64,000 nucleotides of DNA from NCBI RefSeq assembly GCF_021287135.1, contig NZ_JAJTBB010000069.1, positions 1 through 64,000 of the forward strand, written 5' to 3'. Position 1 is the stretch's first letter, and every line of letters starts with the position of its first letter. The position numbers were made by a program, and so were the translations under genes. The notes beneath the pieces were generated by a model, which saw only the letters and a program-made list of their open reading frames with translations, was not told the DNA's origin and searched no databases. Origin of the DNA: Acidovorax sp. (GTDB lineage: Bacteria; Pseudomonadota; Gammaproteobacteria; Burkholderiales; Burkholderiaceae_C). Positions 54,230 to 63,064 of the stretch are shown here, one piece after another.

Positions 54230-55123
54230 ATGCGTCAACTTTTGCAGAATGGGACTTTGTTTCGTATGGCAGTGGCTGTTGCTTTCTCGGCCATGGCTTC
54301 TGTAACTGCGGCGGCTGAACCCTTGGTCAAACTGTCCAACGGCGAGTCGATCACCCAGGATGACTTTTCTGTTTATCTGGAGCGGCGGGTAGATCTGCGG
54401 GCGTCGGGCCGGAACATCTGGGGAGTGCAGACGACGTTGCGTGAAATGGCGCTGGTTCGGGCGCTGATGCTGGAGGGGGCCGCCATCGGCGTGCCCCGTG
54501 ACGAGGGCAGGGGTGAGCTACGATTTGACGACGTGTATGCGCAAGCGGTTTACACCAAGCTCGCACCGGCTTGCAAGCCCCCCGCGGACGAGGCTGAATC
54601 GCGTAAGTACTTTGAGGAGCATCCTCGGGCATTTCGCGTTCCTGCGATGGCCCGGCTGAGCCGCATCATCCTGCCGGCGAGTGAAGTCGTTGAAGGTGAG
54701 CCTGCAACTGCTTGGCTGCTAAAGGAGGTGCAAGCCGTTGCCACGGGCAAGAGCACTTTCGAGGAGGTGGCAAAGCAGGCCGAGGGGATCTACAAGCTGG
54801 ACCCGCAGGGCGACCTCGGCTGGATTACGCTGTTTGAGGAGGATGCTAGCGTGTTGCGCGTGCTTGCTACTGCTAAGGAAGGTGAAATGGTAGGCCCGTT
54901 GCGCGAGGGGGATTTTGCGTACCTTTTCAAGGTCAATGAAAAACGCGAAGCGCAGCAACTCACATGGGAGGCTGCAGCGGTCTCCGTGCCGACACGGGCC
55001 GTCACCTTCTGTCGGCAGGAAGCCAGCAGGAAAATTCGCGAAGATCTGTTCAAAAAGTATGGCGTAGAACTGGACGGTGCCGCCATCCGTGCCCTGTTTG
55101 CGAAACAGTCTGCAGCAAAATAA
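54230..55123 (+). CDS. Periplasmic parvulin-type peptidyl-prolyl isomerase
   Basis: The 297-aa protein has a signal peptide (to about residue 29), a helical N-domain (SITQDDFSVYLERRVDLRAS) and a parvulin-like domain (about 125-235: RLSRIILPASEVV, FEEVAKQAEGIYKLDPQGDLGW, EMVGPLREGDFAYLFKV). PpiC/SurA-type proteins chaperone exported proteins. Following two secreted products and gspD, it is a plausible dedicated chaperone for the surface protein. Confidence 0.85.
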   Translation: MRQLLQNGTLFRMAVAVAFSAMASVTAAAEPLVKLSNGESITQDDFSVYLERRVDLRASGRNIWGVQTTLREMALVRALMLEGAAIGVPRDEGRGELRFDDVYAQAVYTKLAPACKPPADEAESRKYFEEHPRAFRVPAMARLSRIILPASEVVEGEPATAWLLKEVQAVATGKSTFEEVAKQAEGIYKLDPQGDLGWITLFEEDASVLRVLATAKEGEMVGPLREGDFAYLFKVNEKREAQQLTWEAAAVSVPTRAVTFCRQEASRKIREDLFKKYGVELDGAAIRALFAKQSAAK

Positions 55124-55286
55124 TCGCTGCCGCGAAGGGCTGTATGGGCTGCGGGGCGGGGTCCGCAAAGGGGCTCACATTACAATGGTTGGTTTTGCAG
55201 ATCAACCGCAGCCCTGCACCGCAGCGATGCCGTGGGCTCACAGTTCGGGAAGTTCCCCGGCACGATCAGCGGCTACCCACTAGACA

Positions 55287-56264
55287 ATGACTGACATACG
55301 CGCCTCCGTATTGATCCCCGTCAAGAACGGAGGGCCCTTTCTGGGCAAAGTGCTGGACACGGTACTGACCCAGGAAACGCCATGGCCTTTTGAGGTCCTG
55401 GTGGTGGACTCCGGATCGTCCGATGGCTCTGTGGAATGTGCGCGGCAGCGCGGCGTGCGGGTGGAAACCATTCCCGCCTCCGAATTCGGGCATGGGCGGA
55501 CGCGCAATCAGCTGGCTTCGATGGCCCGGGGGGAGTTCCTGGTGTTCATCACGCAGGATGCGCGCCCGGCAAGCGCTCAGTGGCTTCGCAACATGGTGGA
55601 GGGCTGTGACGCACAGCCTGACGTCGCGGGCGCTTTCGGACCCCATCGCGCGCATCCTGAGGCGCGGTATGTGACCCACCGGGAACTAGACCAGCACTTT
55701 GCAGGCTTTGGCGACAAGCTCTCGGTCGTTCGCCTGGAAGACCGCGCAAGGTTTGCCAGCGATCCTGGATACCGCCAGTGGCTGCACTTCTTCTCCAGTA
55801 ACAACTCCTGTATCCGGCGGTCGGTCTGGGAGCAGTTGCCCTTGCCCGAGGTGGCATTCGCCGAAGACCAGACTTGGGCGCTACGCGCCATTGAGGCGGG
55901 GCATGCCAAGGCTTTTGTCCCAGATGCCGTGGTCTACCACTCGCACGACTTCGGCGTGTGGGAGACACTGCAGCGCAATTTTGACGAGGCGCGTTCGTTC
56001 AATCGCTATTTCGGCTACCGACTCCAAGGCAGCATGACCCAAGCGCTGAAGTCGGCCGTGTACCTGGCCCGGCGGGATTTCGGGTGGCTGCGCAGTGGGG
56101 GCATGCATGGCTGGCGGTTGTTCAAGGATGCTGTGTACATGGCGTTCATCGAAATGGCCCGTGTGGCGGGCCAATTCCTGGGCACACGGCACGAGCGGCT
56201 GCCGCAGTGGCTGTTGCGTTCCATTTCCCGCGACGAGCAGTTGCAGCGCGCGGGGAGGGCCTGA
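55287..56264 (+). CDS. Family 2 glycosyltransferase
   Basis: The 325-aa GT-A enzyme has ASVLIPVKNGGPFL, VVDSGSSDGSVE and the metal-site FITQDARPAS. YEDQTWALR-like FAEDQTWALRAIEAG and HSHDFGVWETLQRNFDEARS are typical of rhamnosyltransferases of O-antigen loci. A TACAAT near 55191 may be the -10 of its promoter, with a poor -35. It restarts the polysaccharide genes after the secretion block. Confidence 0.88.
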   Translation: MTDIRASVLIPVKNGGPFLGKVLDTVLTQETPWPFEVLVVDSGSSDGSVECARQRGVRVETIPASEFGHGRTRNQLASMARGEFLVFITQDARPASAQWLRNMVEGCDAQPDVAGAFGPHRAHPEARYVTHRELDQHFAGFGDKLSVVRLEDRARFASDPGYRQWLHFFSSNNSCIRRSVWEQLPLPEVAFAEDQTWALRAIEAGHAKAFVPDAVVYHSHDFGVWETLQRNFDEARSFNRYFGYRLQGSMTQALKSAVYLARRDFGWLRSGGMHGWRLFKDAVYMAFIEMARVAGQFLGTRHERLPQWLLRSISRDEQLQRAGRA

Positions 56265-56266
56265 CC

Positions 56267-57490
56267 ATGGCGTGGAATCTTCGGCAGAAGATCTGGCGCG
56301 TGAAAGAGATGGCGCGCAAGGAGGGTGTTTTTGCAGCTTTGCGCGCGGTGGTGCGGCGCTTGCGCCAAGGGCCGGTGCACCAGATCAATGTCTTTCGACA
56401 CTATGAGTTCGCGCTGCCCTACGTGCTTCCCGTTCAGCCCGGCAAAGCGGCGGCCGGCACCTTGCTGTGGTTCATTCCGGACTTCAACAGGGGCTCCGGT
56501 GGCCACCTGAACATCTTCCGCACCATCTGGCATTTGGAGCAGATGGGATATACGTCCACCATCGTGATTGCAACCCCGGTACGGCACCACGAAGCGGACG
56601 AGGCGCGCGAAGCCATCCGGGAGCACTTTTTCCCGCTCCAGGCGCAGGTGCTATTGGGTACGAGCGCGCTTCCTCCTTGCGAGTTTGCAATTGCCACGGG
56701 ATGGGATACGGCCTACGCCGTGCGGGCTTTCACCGGGGCGACCCGGAAGCTGTACTTCGTGCAGGATTACGAGCCCCATTTCTATCCGGTGGGAACGGAG
56801 TCGGTGCTCGCCGAAAACACGTACCACTTCGGCTTTTTCGGTGTCACGGCAGGCGGCTGGCTGGCCCACAAGCTGTCGCAGGACTACGGAATGGTCACGC
56901 ACGCGGTGGGCTTTGGCGTGGAACTGGACCGGTACCGCCGTTTGCCGCGCCGCGAGCCGAAAATCCGCAGGGTGTTCTTTTATGCCCGTCCGCCCACGCC
57001 CCGCCGAGCGTTCGAGCTCGGACTTCTGGTCCTGAATGCTGTGTGGGAGCGTATGCCCGACACGCATTTTGTCTTGGCGGGATGGGATACCGCCGCGTAC
57101 CACCTTCCGTTTCCGCACCTCGCCTGCGGGACCTTGGCGCTGGATGATCTGCCGGATCTCTACAGCCAATGCGATGTGGCGTTGGTGCTGTCGTTGACCA
57201 ATGCTTCATTGCTGCCCTTGGAACTGATGGCCTGCGGTTGCACCGTAGTCTCCAACCGCGGGCCGAACGTGGAATGGTTGCTGGACGACAAGGTGGCCTT
57301 GCTCGCCGAGTCATCGCCGGAAGGCCTGACTGAAGCGGTTTGCGAATTGCTGCAGGACGATGCGCGACGCCAGGCCTTGAGTGCGCGGGGAGAGTCCTTC
57401 GCCCGCTCGCAGACCTGGGATGCCGTTGCGCAGGAGTTTGAGGCCGCCTTGCTGCACGCGCGTGGCGATGGCCAGGAAGGCCATCACTGA
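56267..57490 (+). CDS. WsaF-like glycosyltransferase (probable rhamnosyltransferase)
   Basis: The 407-aa GT-B enzyme contains FIPDFNRGSGGHLNIFR, ATGWDTAYAVR and VQDYEPHFYPVGTES, the hallmark blocks of WsaF-type rhamnosyltransferases. WsaF builds S-layer glycan polyrhamnose in Geobacillus. The donor domain has SLTNASLLPLELMACGCTVV. It starts 2 bp after the preceding gene; longer in-frame starts lie within that gene. It shares its stop with the next ATG. Confidence 0.87.
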   Translation: MAWNLRQKIWRVKEMARKEGVFAALRAVVRRLRQGPVHQINVFRHYEFALPYVLPVQPGKAAAGTLLWFIPDFNRGSGGHLNIFRTIWHLEQMGYTSTIVIATPVRHHEADEAREAIREHFFPLQAQVLLGTSALPPCEFAIATGWDTAYAVRAFTGATRKLYFVQDYEPHFYPVGTESVLAENTYHFGFFGVTAGGWLAHKLSQDYGMVTHAVGFGVELDRYRRLPRREPKIRRVFFYARPPTPRRAFELGLLVLNAVWERMPDTHFVLAGWDTAAYHLPFPHLACGTLALDDLPDLYSQCDVALVLSLTNASLLPLELMACGCTVVSNRGPNVEWLLDDKVALLAESSPEGLTEAVCELLQDDARRQALSARGESFARSQTWDAVAQEFEAALLHARGDGQEGHH

Positions 57491-58410
57491 TGCGCTGCGT
57501 AATTCTGGGCGGTGCGGGCTTTCTCGGCCGCCATATCGGACGGGCCCTGGCCAACGAAGGCGCGTTGGTGTGGTCGGTGGACCGCTGCCCACCCGCAGAC
57601 GTTCGTGCGTCCTGGCTGGCGGGGGAGGTGCAGGCCGATTGCTTTGACCTGGCCACCTGGTGGGACAAGGTGGGTGGTGCAGATCTGGTGGTCCATCTGG
57701 CGTCTTCCACGGTGCCGGCCACCGCCAGCGAGGACCCCATTGGCGATGTGCAGACGAACTTGGTGGGTACGTTGCGCCTGCTGCAGGACTTGCGCCGGAA
57801 GGCAGCGCGCCCCCGGCTGCTGTTTGCGTCGTCCGGCGGGGCGGTGTACGGCCGGCCGCAGACGGTGCCGCTGAGCGAATCCCATCCGACCCTGCCCATG
57901 GGGGCCTATGGCGCAACCAAGCTGGCCATTGAGCACCACCTGCGCATCGAAGAGGCGCAGCATGGCCTGCCCGTGCGGATTCTGCGGCTGAGCAATCCTT
58001 ACGGCGAATGGCAGCAGCCCCATGGGGTGCAGGGCGTGATCGCGGTGTTTGCGCATCGCGCGCTCCATGCGCAGCCCCTGGATGTGTGGGGAGATGGTTC
58101 CGTGGTGCGCGATTTTGTCTACGCCGCCGATGTGGGGCGCGCTTTCGCTGCCGCATCCCGGCACGAAGGCGAAGCCAGGATCTTCAACGTGGGTGGCGGA
58201 GCCGGCCACAGCGTCAACGACATCGTGGCCACCCTTGAGCAATTGCTTGGGCGCCGGGTAGAGCGCCGGGTGTTCCCCGCGCGCCCCTTCGATCCTCCGG
58301 TGAACGTACTGGACATCTCGCGCGCGCGGGAGGAATTGCACTGGACCCCGACGGTGGCCTTTGAAGACGGTGTGTCCCGGGCGGTCGAGTGGCTGAGGAC
58401 GGTCGCATGA
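57490..58410 (+). CDS. NAD-dependent sugar epimerase/dehydratase
   Basis: This 306-aa extended SDR has GGAGFLGRHIGRAL at the N-terminus, the SSGGAVYG serine and YGATKLAIE catalytic Tyr/Lys. SNPYGEWQQPHGVQGVI resembles UDP-glucose/N-acetylglucosamine 4-epimerases. The exact nucleotide sugar is unclear, and it could supply a second O-antigen sugar. It is coupled at both ends (TGATG and ATGA). Confidence 0.88.
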   Translation: MRCVILGGAGFLGRHIGRALANEGALVWSVDRCPPADVRASWLAGEVQADCFDLATWWDKVGGADLVVHLASSTVPATASEDPIGDVQTNLVGTLRLLQDLRRKAARPRLLFASSGGAVYGRPQTVPLSESHPTLPMGAYGATKLAIEHHLRIEEAQHGLPVRILRLSNPYGEWQQPHGVQGVIAVFAHRALHAQPLDVWGDGSVVRDFVYAADVGRAFAAASRHEGEARIFNVGGGAGHSVNDIVATLEQLLGRRVERRVFPARPFDPPVNVLDISRAREELHWTPTVAFEDGVSRAVEWLRTVA

Positions 58411-59237
58411 CGCCACCCACTCCAACGTCCCGCTCCGCGGCCGTATCGTCGGCCACGCCCCGCAATCCGCGTCAATTGTGGGTGCTCTGGCGCTACTGGA
58501 TGGTCCGGGAGTTCAAGACCCGCTATGCCGGCTCCGTGCTGGGCTTTGCCTGGGCCTTTGTGCAGCCTTTGGCCACGCTCGCGATCTTTTACGTGCTGTT
58601 TGGCCTCGTGCTGGCCGTGCGCGTGCCGGGGCTGGACGTGGACAACGGCTATCTGCTGCATCTGCTGGCGGGGCTGGCGGTGTGGCTGCCGTTCACGGAT
58701 GCCGTTGGCCGGGGGGTGGGCAGTCTTGCCGCCTATGAGGACTTTCTGCGCAAACAGCCCATGCCTGCGGAGATATTGCCCGCCGTATCGGTTGGCGGCA
58801 GCCTGCTGGTGCTGGGCATTGGCTACGGATTGCTGCTCGTGCTGGCCCTCGCGCAGGGCGTAGGGCCTTATGCCTCGATGGCTTGGCTGCCGGTGCTGGT
58901 GCTGGCGCAGATTGTGCTCACGTTCGGCCTCACTTTGCTGTTGAGCATGGCGCACTTTCTTTGGCGCGATGTCGGGTCCATGGTGGCCTTTGCGCTGCAG
59001 CTGTGGTTTTACCTGACCCCGGTGGTGTACCCGCTGGCCCAGGTGCCGGAGCGATTCCATCAATGGTTCCTGCTGAATCCGTTGGCCTGTCTGGTGCTCA
59101 TGGTGCAAAGCGCCGTGCTGCACATGCCGGCGCCGGCCGGCACGCCGGTGGCGCTGGCGGTATGGGTGGTTCTGTTGGGCGGCGGGGGCTGGTGGTTCTT
59201 CCGATCCATGAAGTCGGCCTTGGGCGAGGCCTTGTAA
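58407..59237 (+). CDS. wzm: O-antigen ABC exporter permease (Wzm-type)
   Basis: This 276-aa ABC-2 permease has six hydrophobic segments. WRYWMVREFKTRYAGSVLGFAW and the late LWFYLTPVVYPL are typical of polysaccharide exporters. With the adjacent Wzt it flips undecaprenyl-linked O-antigen to the periplasm. A Wzx/Wzy pathway is not seen. Confidence 0.93.
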   Translation: MTPPTPTSRSAAVSSATPRNPRQLWVLWRYWMVREFKTRYAGSVLGFAWAFVQPLATLAIFYVLFGLVLAVRVPGLDVDNGYLLHLLAGLAVWLPFTDAVGRGVGSLAAYEDFLRKQPMPAEILPAVSVGGSLLVLGIGYGLLLVLALAQGVGPYASMAWLPVLVLAQIVLTFGLTLLLSMAHFLWRDVGSMVAFALQLWFYLTPVVYPLAQVPERFHQWFLLNPLACLVLMVQSAVLHMPAPAGTPVALAVWVVLLGGGGWWFFRSMKSALGEAL

Positions 59238-59241
59238 AGCC

Positions 59242-60477
59242 ATGACCATCCGGTTCGAAAGTATCGAGAAGACCTACACCGTGTATGCCCGTCCCCAGGA
59301 CAGGCTCTGGGAGTGGGTGACGCGCACGCCGCGCCACCGGGTGCATGTGGCCCTGACCGGCGTGGATTTTGAGGTCCGCGCGGGAGAGACATTCGGCCTC
59401 ATTGGCGAGAACGGGGCGGGCAAGAGCACCTTGCTGAAGATTGCCGCCGGGACCATCCGCCCCACGCGCGGGACGGTTTCGCACGAAGGCCGGGTGGCAG
59501 CGCTGCTTGAGCTGGGAGCCGGCTTCCACCCCGAGGAGTCGGGCTATGACAACATCCGCTTCATGGCGGCATTGCACGGCCTGGAGGGCGAGCCCATGGA
59601 GGACTTCGTTGTCCGGGCGACCGCATTCTCCGAACTGACCCGTGAAACCCTGGAGCGGCCGGTCAAGACATATTCGTCCGGCATGTTCATGCGGCTGGCG
59701 TTCGCGGCAGCGACGGCGATTGACCCCGACGTGCTGATCGTGGATGAGGCGCTGTCGGTGGGCGACCTGCATTTTCAGAAGAAAAGCCTGAACCGTATTC
59801 TGGAACTGCGCGAGCGCGGGGCCACGGTACTTTTCTGCTCCCACAACCTGTACCAAGTGCGCAGCCTGTGCCAGCGTGCCGCCTGGATCCACGGCGGGCG
59901 CATTCAGGCCATGGGCGCCACGGAAGACGTGGTGACAGCCTATGAGTCGCATGAGCGGCGCCGCTACGCACACCTGCGGGTGGATGCCGCTGATGCGGTA
60001 GCCAACGACCAGGCAAAGGCTGCCAGCGCGCCAGCGCCCGCACCCGTGTCTTTGGGGGCACCGCTGGTGAAGATCGCTGGGCTGACCATCGAGACCGGCG
60101 ACGGCGTCAACCCCGCCCAGGTGGACTCGTTCCAGGACCTGTCCGTGGAGATCGAGATCGAGTCCTATGGACCGGCGCCATTCCATGTGCTGTTCGCAAT
60201 CGTTCGGCCGGACAAGGACAATGTCTTCGGAACCAGCACGCAGTTCCGCGATGGCGGCGCTCCGCTGCAAGGCATGGGCAGCCACCGCATCCGCACGCGG
60301 TTTCCGCGGCTGCCACTGCTGTCTGGCGAATATCTCTGGAGCGTGTATGTGCTCGACGACTCGGGTATCCAGGTGCTGGACATGGCGGAGCTCATCCAGC
60401 CATTCACGGTGCTGAACCAGAAACACCGAGAGTTCGGGGTGACCTGGCTGGAGCACGAGTGGGTGCTGGTGGAATGA
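59242..60477 (+). CDS. wzt: O-antigen ABC exporter ATPase with carbohydrate-binding tail (Wzt-type)
   Basis: The 411-aa protein has an ATPase domain (Walker A GENGAGKST 55-63; signature YSSGMFMRLAFA; Walker B VLIVDEALSVGD) and a C-terminal beta-sandwich domain (about 275-411, LTIETGDGVNPAQVDSFQDL). In Escherichia coli O8/O9a this domain recognises the chemically capped end of the glycan, coupling export to chain termination. The coiled-coil methyltransferase two genes on is the likely capping enzyme. Confidence 0.93.
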   Translation: MTIRFESIEKTYTVYARPQDRLWEWVTRTPRHRVHVALTGVDFEVRAGETFGLIGENGAGKSTLLKIAAGTIRPTRGTVSHEGRVAALLELGAGFHPEESGYDNIRFMAALHGLEGEPMEDFVVRATAFSELTRETLERPVKTYSSGMFMRLAFAAATAIDPDVLIVDEALSVGDLHFQKKSLNRILELRERGATVLFCSHNLYQVRSLCQRAAWIHGGRIQAMGATEDVVTAYESHERRRYAHLRVDAADAVANDQAKAASAPAPAPVSLGAPLVKIAGLTIETGDGVNPAQVDSFQDLSVEIEIESYGPAPFHVLFAIVRPDKDNVFGTSTQFRDGGAPLQGMGSHRIRTRFPRLPLLSGEYLWSVYVLDDSGIQVLDMAELIQPFTVLNQKHREFGVTWLEHEWVLVE

Positions 60478-61382
60478 TGCGTGATTGGTCGCTGGACCTG
60501 TTCTTTCCCACGGTCGCCCGGCTGCCCACGACCCTTCCGTGGCGATGGGCTGCGCGCAGAGGGCGGGGGGAGTCTGCGGCAGAGCGCAAGCAGTTGCTGC
60601 AATGGTTAGCAGGGCTGTTCGCCCGTGTCTTTCCGCAGGCCTCGGCAGACCAGCGTGCTCAGTGGGCACGGGCGCACTTGGCCATGCTGGCCGAAGAAAT
60701 GGTGGACGCTATGGCCTTCCACCGTCTGGGGCAGCCCGGCGGCCCCGCCGTTACGGTACAGGGCGTAGAGGTTGCCCGAAGCCTGTTGCGCCAAGGCCAA
60801 GGCTTCATCCTGGTCCTGAACCACTACGATCGGCTTTTGACGGCACCGGTGGCTTTGGCGCGGGAGGGGATTCCCACCAATGTGCTGACCATGCCGGTTC
60901 TGGACAATCCTGACTTGGCAGCGGCGCAAAGCCGCTTCTTGCTCCGAAAAATTCGGGGCTACACCGGGGTGACGGGTGGAAAATGGCACACCACCAGCGA
61001 AGGCTTGCGGCCCGTGCACGAAAGTCTTCGGGCGGGGCAGGGATGGGTGATCCTGGCGGACGCGTGGCGTCCCGAGTTCGGACGCTTGCGGGGCCACGCG
61101 TTTCTGGGGGGGCAGTTGAATCTGCCCACCGGCATTGAGCGCTTGGCGCAGTCCACGGGGGTTCCGCTGCTCCATGCGGCCACCTATTCCCGGCAGCCGG
61201 ATCGTCTGGATGTGGTGGTCGAGGCCCTGTCGGGCACACCCAGGGAGTGTGTTGACCAGGTCATTCAGCGCCTGGAAAAAGATGTGCAGGCCCGTCCGTG
61301 GGCGTGGTGGCACTGGGGCCTGTGGGACCAGATGTGGCAGCCCAGCGCGGACCTGGAGCGAGCGGAGGAGGGGCATTCATGA
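60474..61382 (+). CDS. Lipid A-type (LpxL/LABLAT-like) acyltransferase homologue
   Basis: The 302-aa protein resembles the lysophospholipid/lipid A acyltransferase family: ILVLNHYDRLLTAPVALA aligns with the HX4(D/E) region, and ILADAWRPEFGRLRGHAFLGG aligns with later blocks. The acidic residue normally five positions after the histidine appears to be Leu here, so activity or the exact alignment is uncertain. It sits inside the O-antigen operon, coupled at both ends, and may modify the lipid or the glycan. Confidence 0.7.
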   Translation: MMRDWSLDLFFPTVARLPTTLPWRWAARRGRGESAAERKQLLQWLAGLFARVFPQASADQRAQWARAHLAMLAEEMVDAMAFHRLGQPGGPAVTVQGVEVARSLLRQGQGFILVLNHYDRLLTAPVALAREGIPTNVLTMPVLDNPDLAAAQSRFLLRKIRGYTGVTGGKWHTTSEGLRPVHESLRAGQGWVILADAWRPEFGRLRGHAFLGGQLNLPTGIERLAQSTGVPLLHAATYSRQPDRLDVVVEALSGTPRECVDQVIQRLEKDVQARPWAWWHWGLWDQMWQPSADLERAEEGHS

Positions 61383-62395
61383 GCAACGACAGCATTGACC
61401 GGTACGACTACGCCTTCGACCCCAACGGAGAAGAATGGGCGGCACGGCTGCTGCGCCGCGTGCCGCCGGACGCGGGCGCGGTGCTGGAATTGGGCCCAGG
61501 CCCCGGCGCTATGACCCGTGTCTTGCGGTCGCGGGGTCACCGGGTGACCGTGGTGGAAAACGATCCCCAGGCCCTGGAGGTGCTGCGAACGCTGGACGTG
61601 GAGATCATTTCGGGAGACCTGGAAGGCACCGGGTGGTTGGACGCGATTGCGGGCCGTCGTTTCGACGCGGTGCTGGCTTGCGATGTGCTGGAGCACCTGA
61701 GGCGCCCCGAAGAGGTGCTGCAGCGGCTCGGCGACATGGCGGCGCCCATGGGGCAAGTGGTGATCTCGGTGCCGAACATCGCTTATGCCGGCGTTCTGGC
61801 AGCGATGCGCGGCGGCGTCTTTGACTATGCAGACAAGGGTCAACTGGACCGTACCCATGTGCGTTTCTTTACCAAGCGCAGCCTGGAAAAGATGCTGCTC
61901 GACCTGGGGTGGGCGCCACGGGGCTGGGAGGCCAACCGGGTCCCGGTCGAGTGCAGCGAATTTGCGGGGCATTGGAGCGCCCTGTCCGGAGATCAGCGCC
62001 AAGCGTTGCTGGCGGGCTGGCAGGACTTTGATGCGTACCAATGGATGGTTGTCGCCACGCTGTCCGCGGATGCGCCCCGGTGGGAACTCGTGGAGGCACG
62101 GCGCGATGTGGACAAGCTGCGGGAGGAGTTGCAGGCGTTGACGGTGGTGCACCAGCGCGAGCGTGCCTCGCTGCTGGAGCACCAAAAAGCCTTTGCCGAA
62201 GCCAAGGACGCTATCGCGAAAATGCAATCGGAAATTCGAGGGCTTTGCTCCGACATGGAAGTGCTGCGGGTGGAAAAGCGCATGGTTGAGGCCGAACTGG
62301 TAGCTTTGAAGGCCCAGCCCCAACCCGAACCGCCTCCCCAGAATCCCTGGGTCCGGCGGTGGAACAGGCTCCTGGGCCGCTCGGCCGGGCATTGA
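61379..62395 (+). CDS. SAM-dependent methyltransferase with C-terminal coiled coil
   Basis: The 338-aa protein has a class I methyltransferase domain (about 1-225) with the SAM loop LELGPGPGAMTRVL, acidic VVENDP and LACDVLEHL. A long heptad-like coiled coil follows (about 235-320, RRDVDKLREELQALTVVHQR onward), then a basic, Trp-containing tail (NPWVRRWNRLLGR) that could bind membrane. The layout recalls WbdD, which caps O9a chains and sets their length, but without its kinase domain. It overlaps the previous gene by ATGA. Confidence 0.85.
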   Translation: MSNDSIDRYDYAFDPNGEEWAARLLRRVPPDAGAVLELGPGPGAMTRVLRSRGHRVTVVENDPQALEVLRTLDVEIISGDLEGTGWLDAIAGRRFDAVLACDVLEHLRRPEEVLQRLGDMAAPMGQVVISVPNIAYAGVLAAMRGGVFDYADKGQLDRTHVRFFTKRSLEKMLLDLGWAPRGWEANRVPVECSEFAGHWSALSGDQRQALLAGWQDFDAYQWMVVATLSADAPRWELVEARRDVDKLREELQALTVVHQRERASLLEHQKAFAEAKDAIAKMQSEIRGLCSDMEVLRVEKRMVEAELVALKAQPQPEPPPQNPWVRRWNRLLGRSAGH

Positions 62396-62413
62396 CGGAA
62401 CTGAGGCAGCCAC

Positions 62414-63064
62414 ATGTTGCTGGGGGTTCCTGATTTTGTCGCGTCCCATGTGGGCATTGACAGCCTGGGTGCGGAATGCCGGGTCGACCCGACGGTGTCG
62501 GTCATGCGGTTCGGAGAGCGGGCCGGCGTGCTGATGCTCGCGGAGGGGGTGAGCCTCTACGCGCAAACTCGGCTGGTGCTCGGGGACGTGGTGGCGGACC
62601 CCTGCGTAGGAATACGGATCGGGGCGCGCACCATCGTCAACGTGGGCTGCTACCTGTCAGGCGAAGGGGGGCTCGAGATTGGCGAAGATGTGCTGATCGG
62701 CCCCCACGCAAAACTGCTGTCTGCGGGCCATGCGATCGATGAAGGCGATGCCATCATTGCGCGCAACCGCATTACCCGCGGAAGGATCCGTGTGGAGGAC
62801 GGCGCCTGGATCGGCGCGGGCGCCATTGTGCTGGAAGGGGTGACCATCGGCCGCGGCGCGGTGGTGGCCGCGGGCGCCTTGGTGCGGCAGGATGTGCCGG
62901 CGGGCATGGTGGCTGCCGGGATGCCCGCGCGGCTGGTTCGGTCGCGCCGTGGAGACGCCTGGCCGGCAGTGGCGCCGGTCCCTCAGGAGCCGGCGTCGGG
63001 GTTGCGCCGGATTCGCGCGCTGGTACGGGATGTTGTATGCAAAGGACGCAGGGTTTCCAAATGA
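62414..63064 (+). CDS. Hexapeptide-repeat (left-handed beta-helix) acyltransferase
   Basis: This 216-aa LbH enzyme has imperfect [LIV]-G-x4 repeats, for example [40 protein letters not shown] and [20 protein letters not shown]. His in LLSAGH is the probable catalytic base. Such enzymes O-acetylate glycans; acetyl-CoA as donor is assumed. It is 18 bp after the methyltransferase and probably decorates the O-antigen. Confidence 0.88.
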   Translation: MLLGVPDFVASHVGIDSLGAECRVDPTVSVMRFGERAGVLMLAEGVSLYAQTRLVLGDVVADPCVGIRIGARTIVNVGCYLSGEGGLEIGEDVLIGPHAKLLSAGHAIDEGDAIIARNRITRGRIRVEDGAWIGAGAIVLEGVTIGRGAVVAAGALVRQDVPAGMVAAGMPARLVRSRRGDAWPAVAPVPQEPASGLRRIRALVRDVVCKGRRVSK

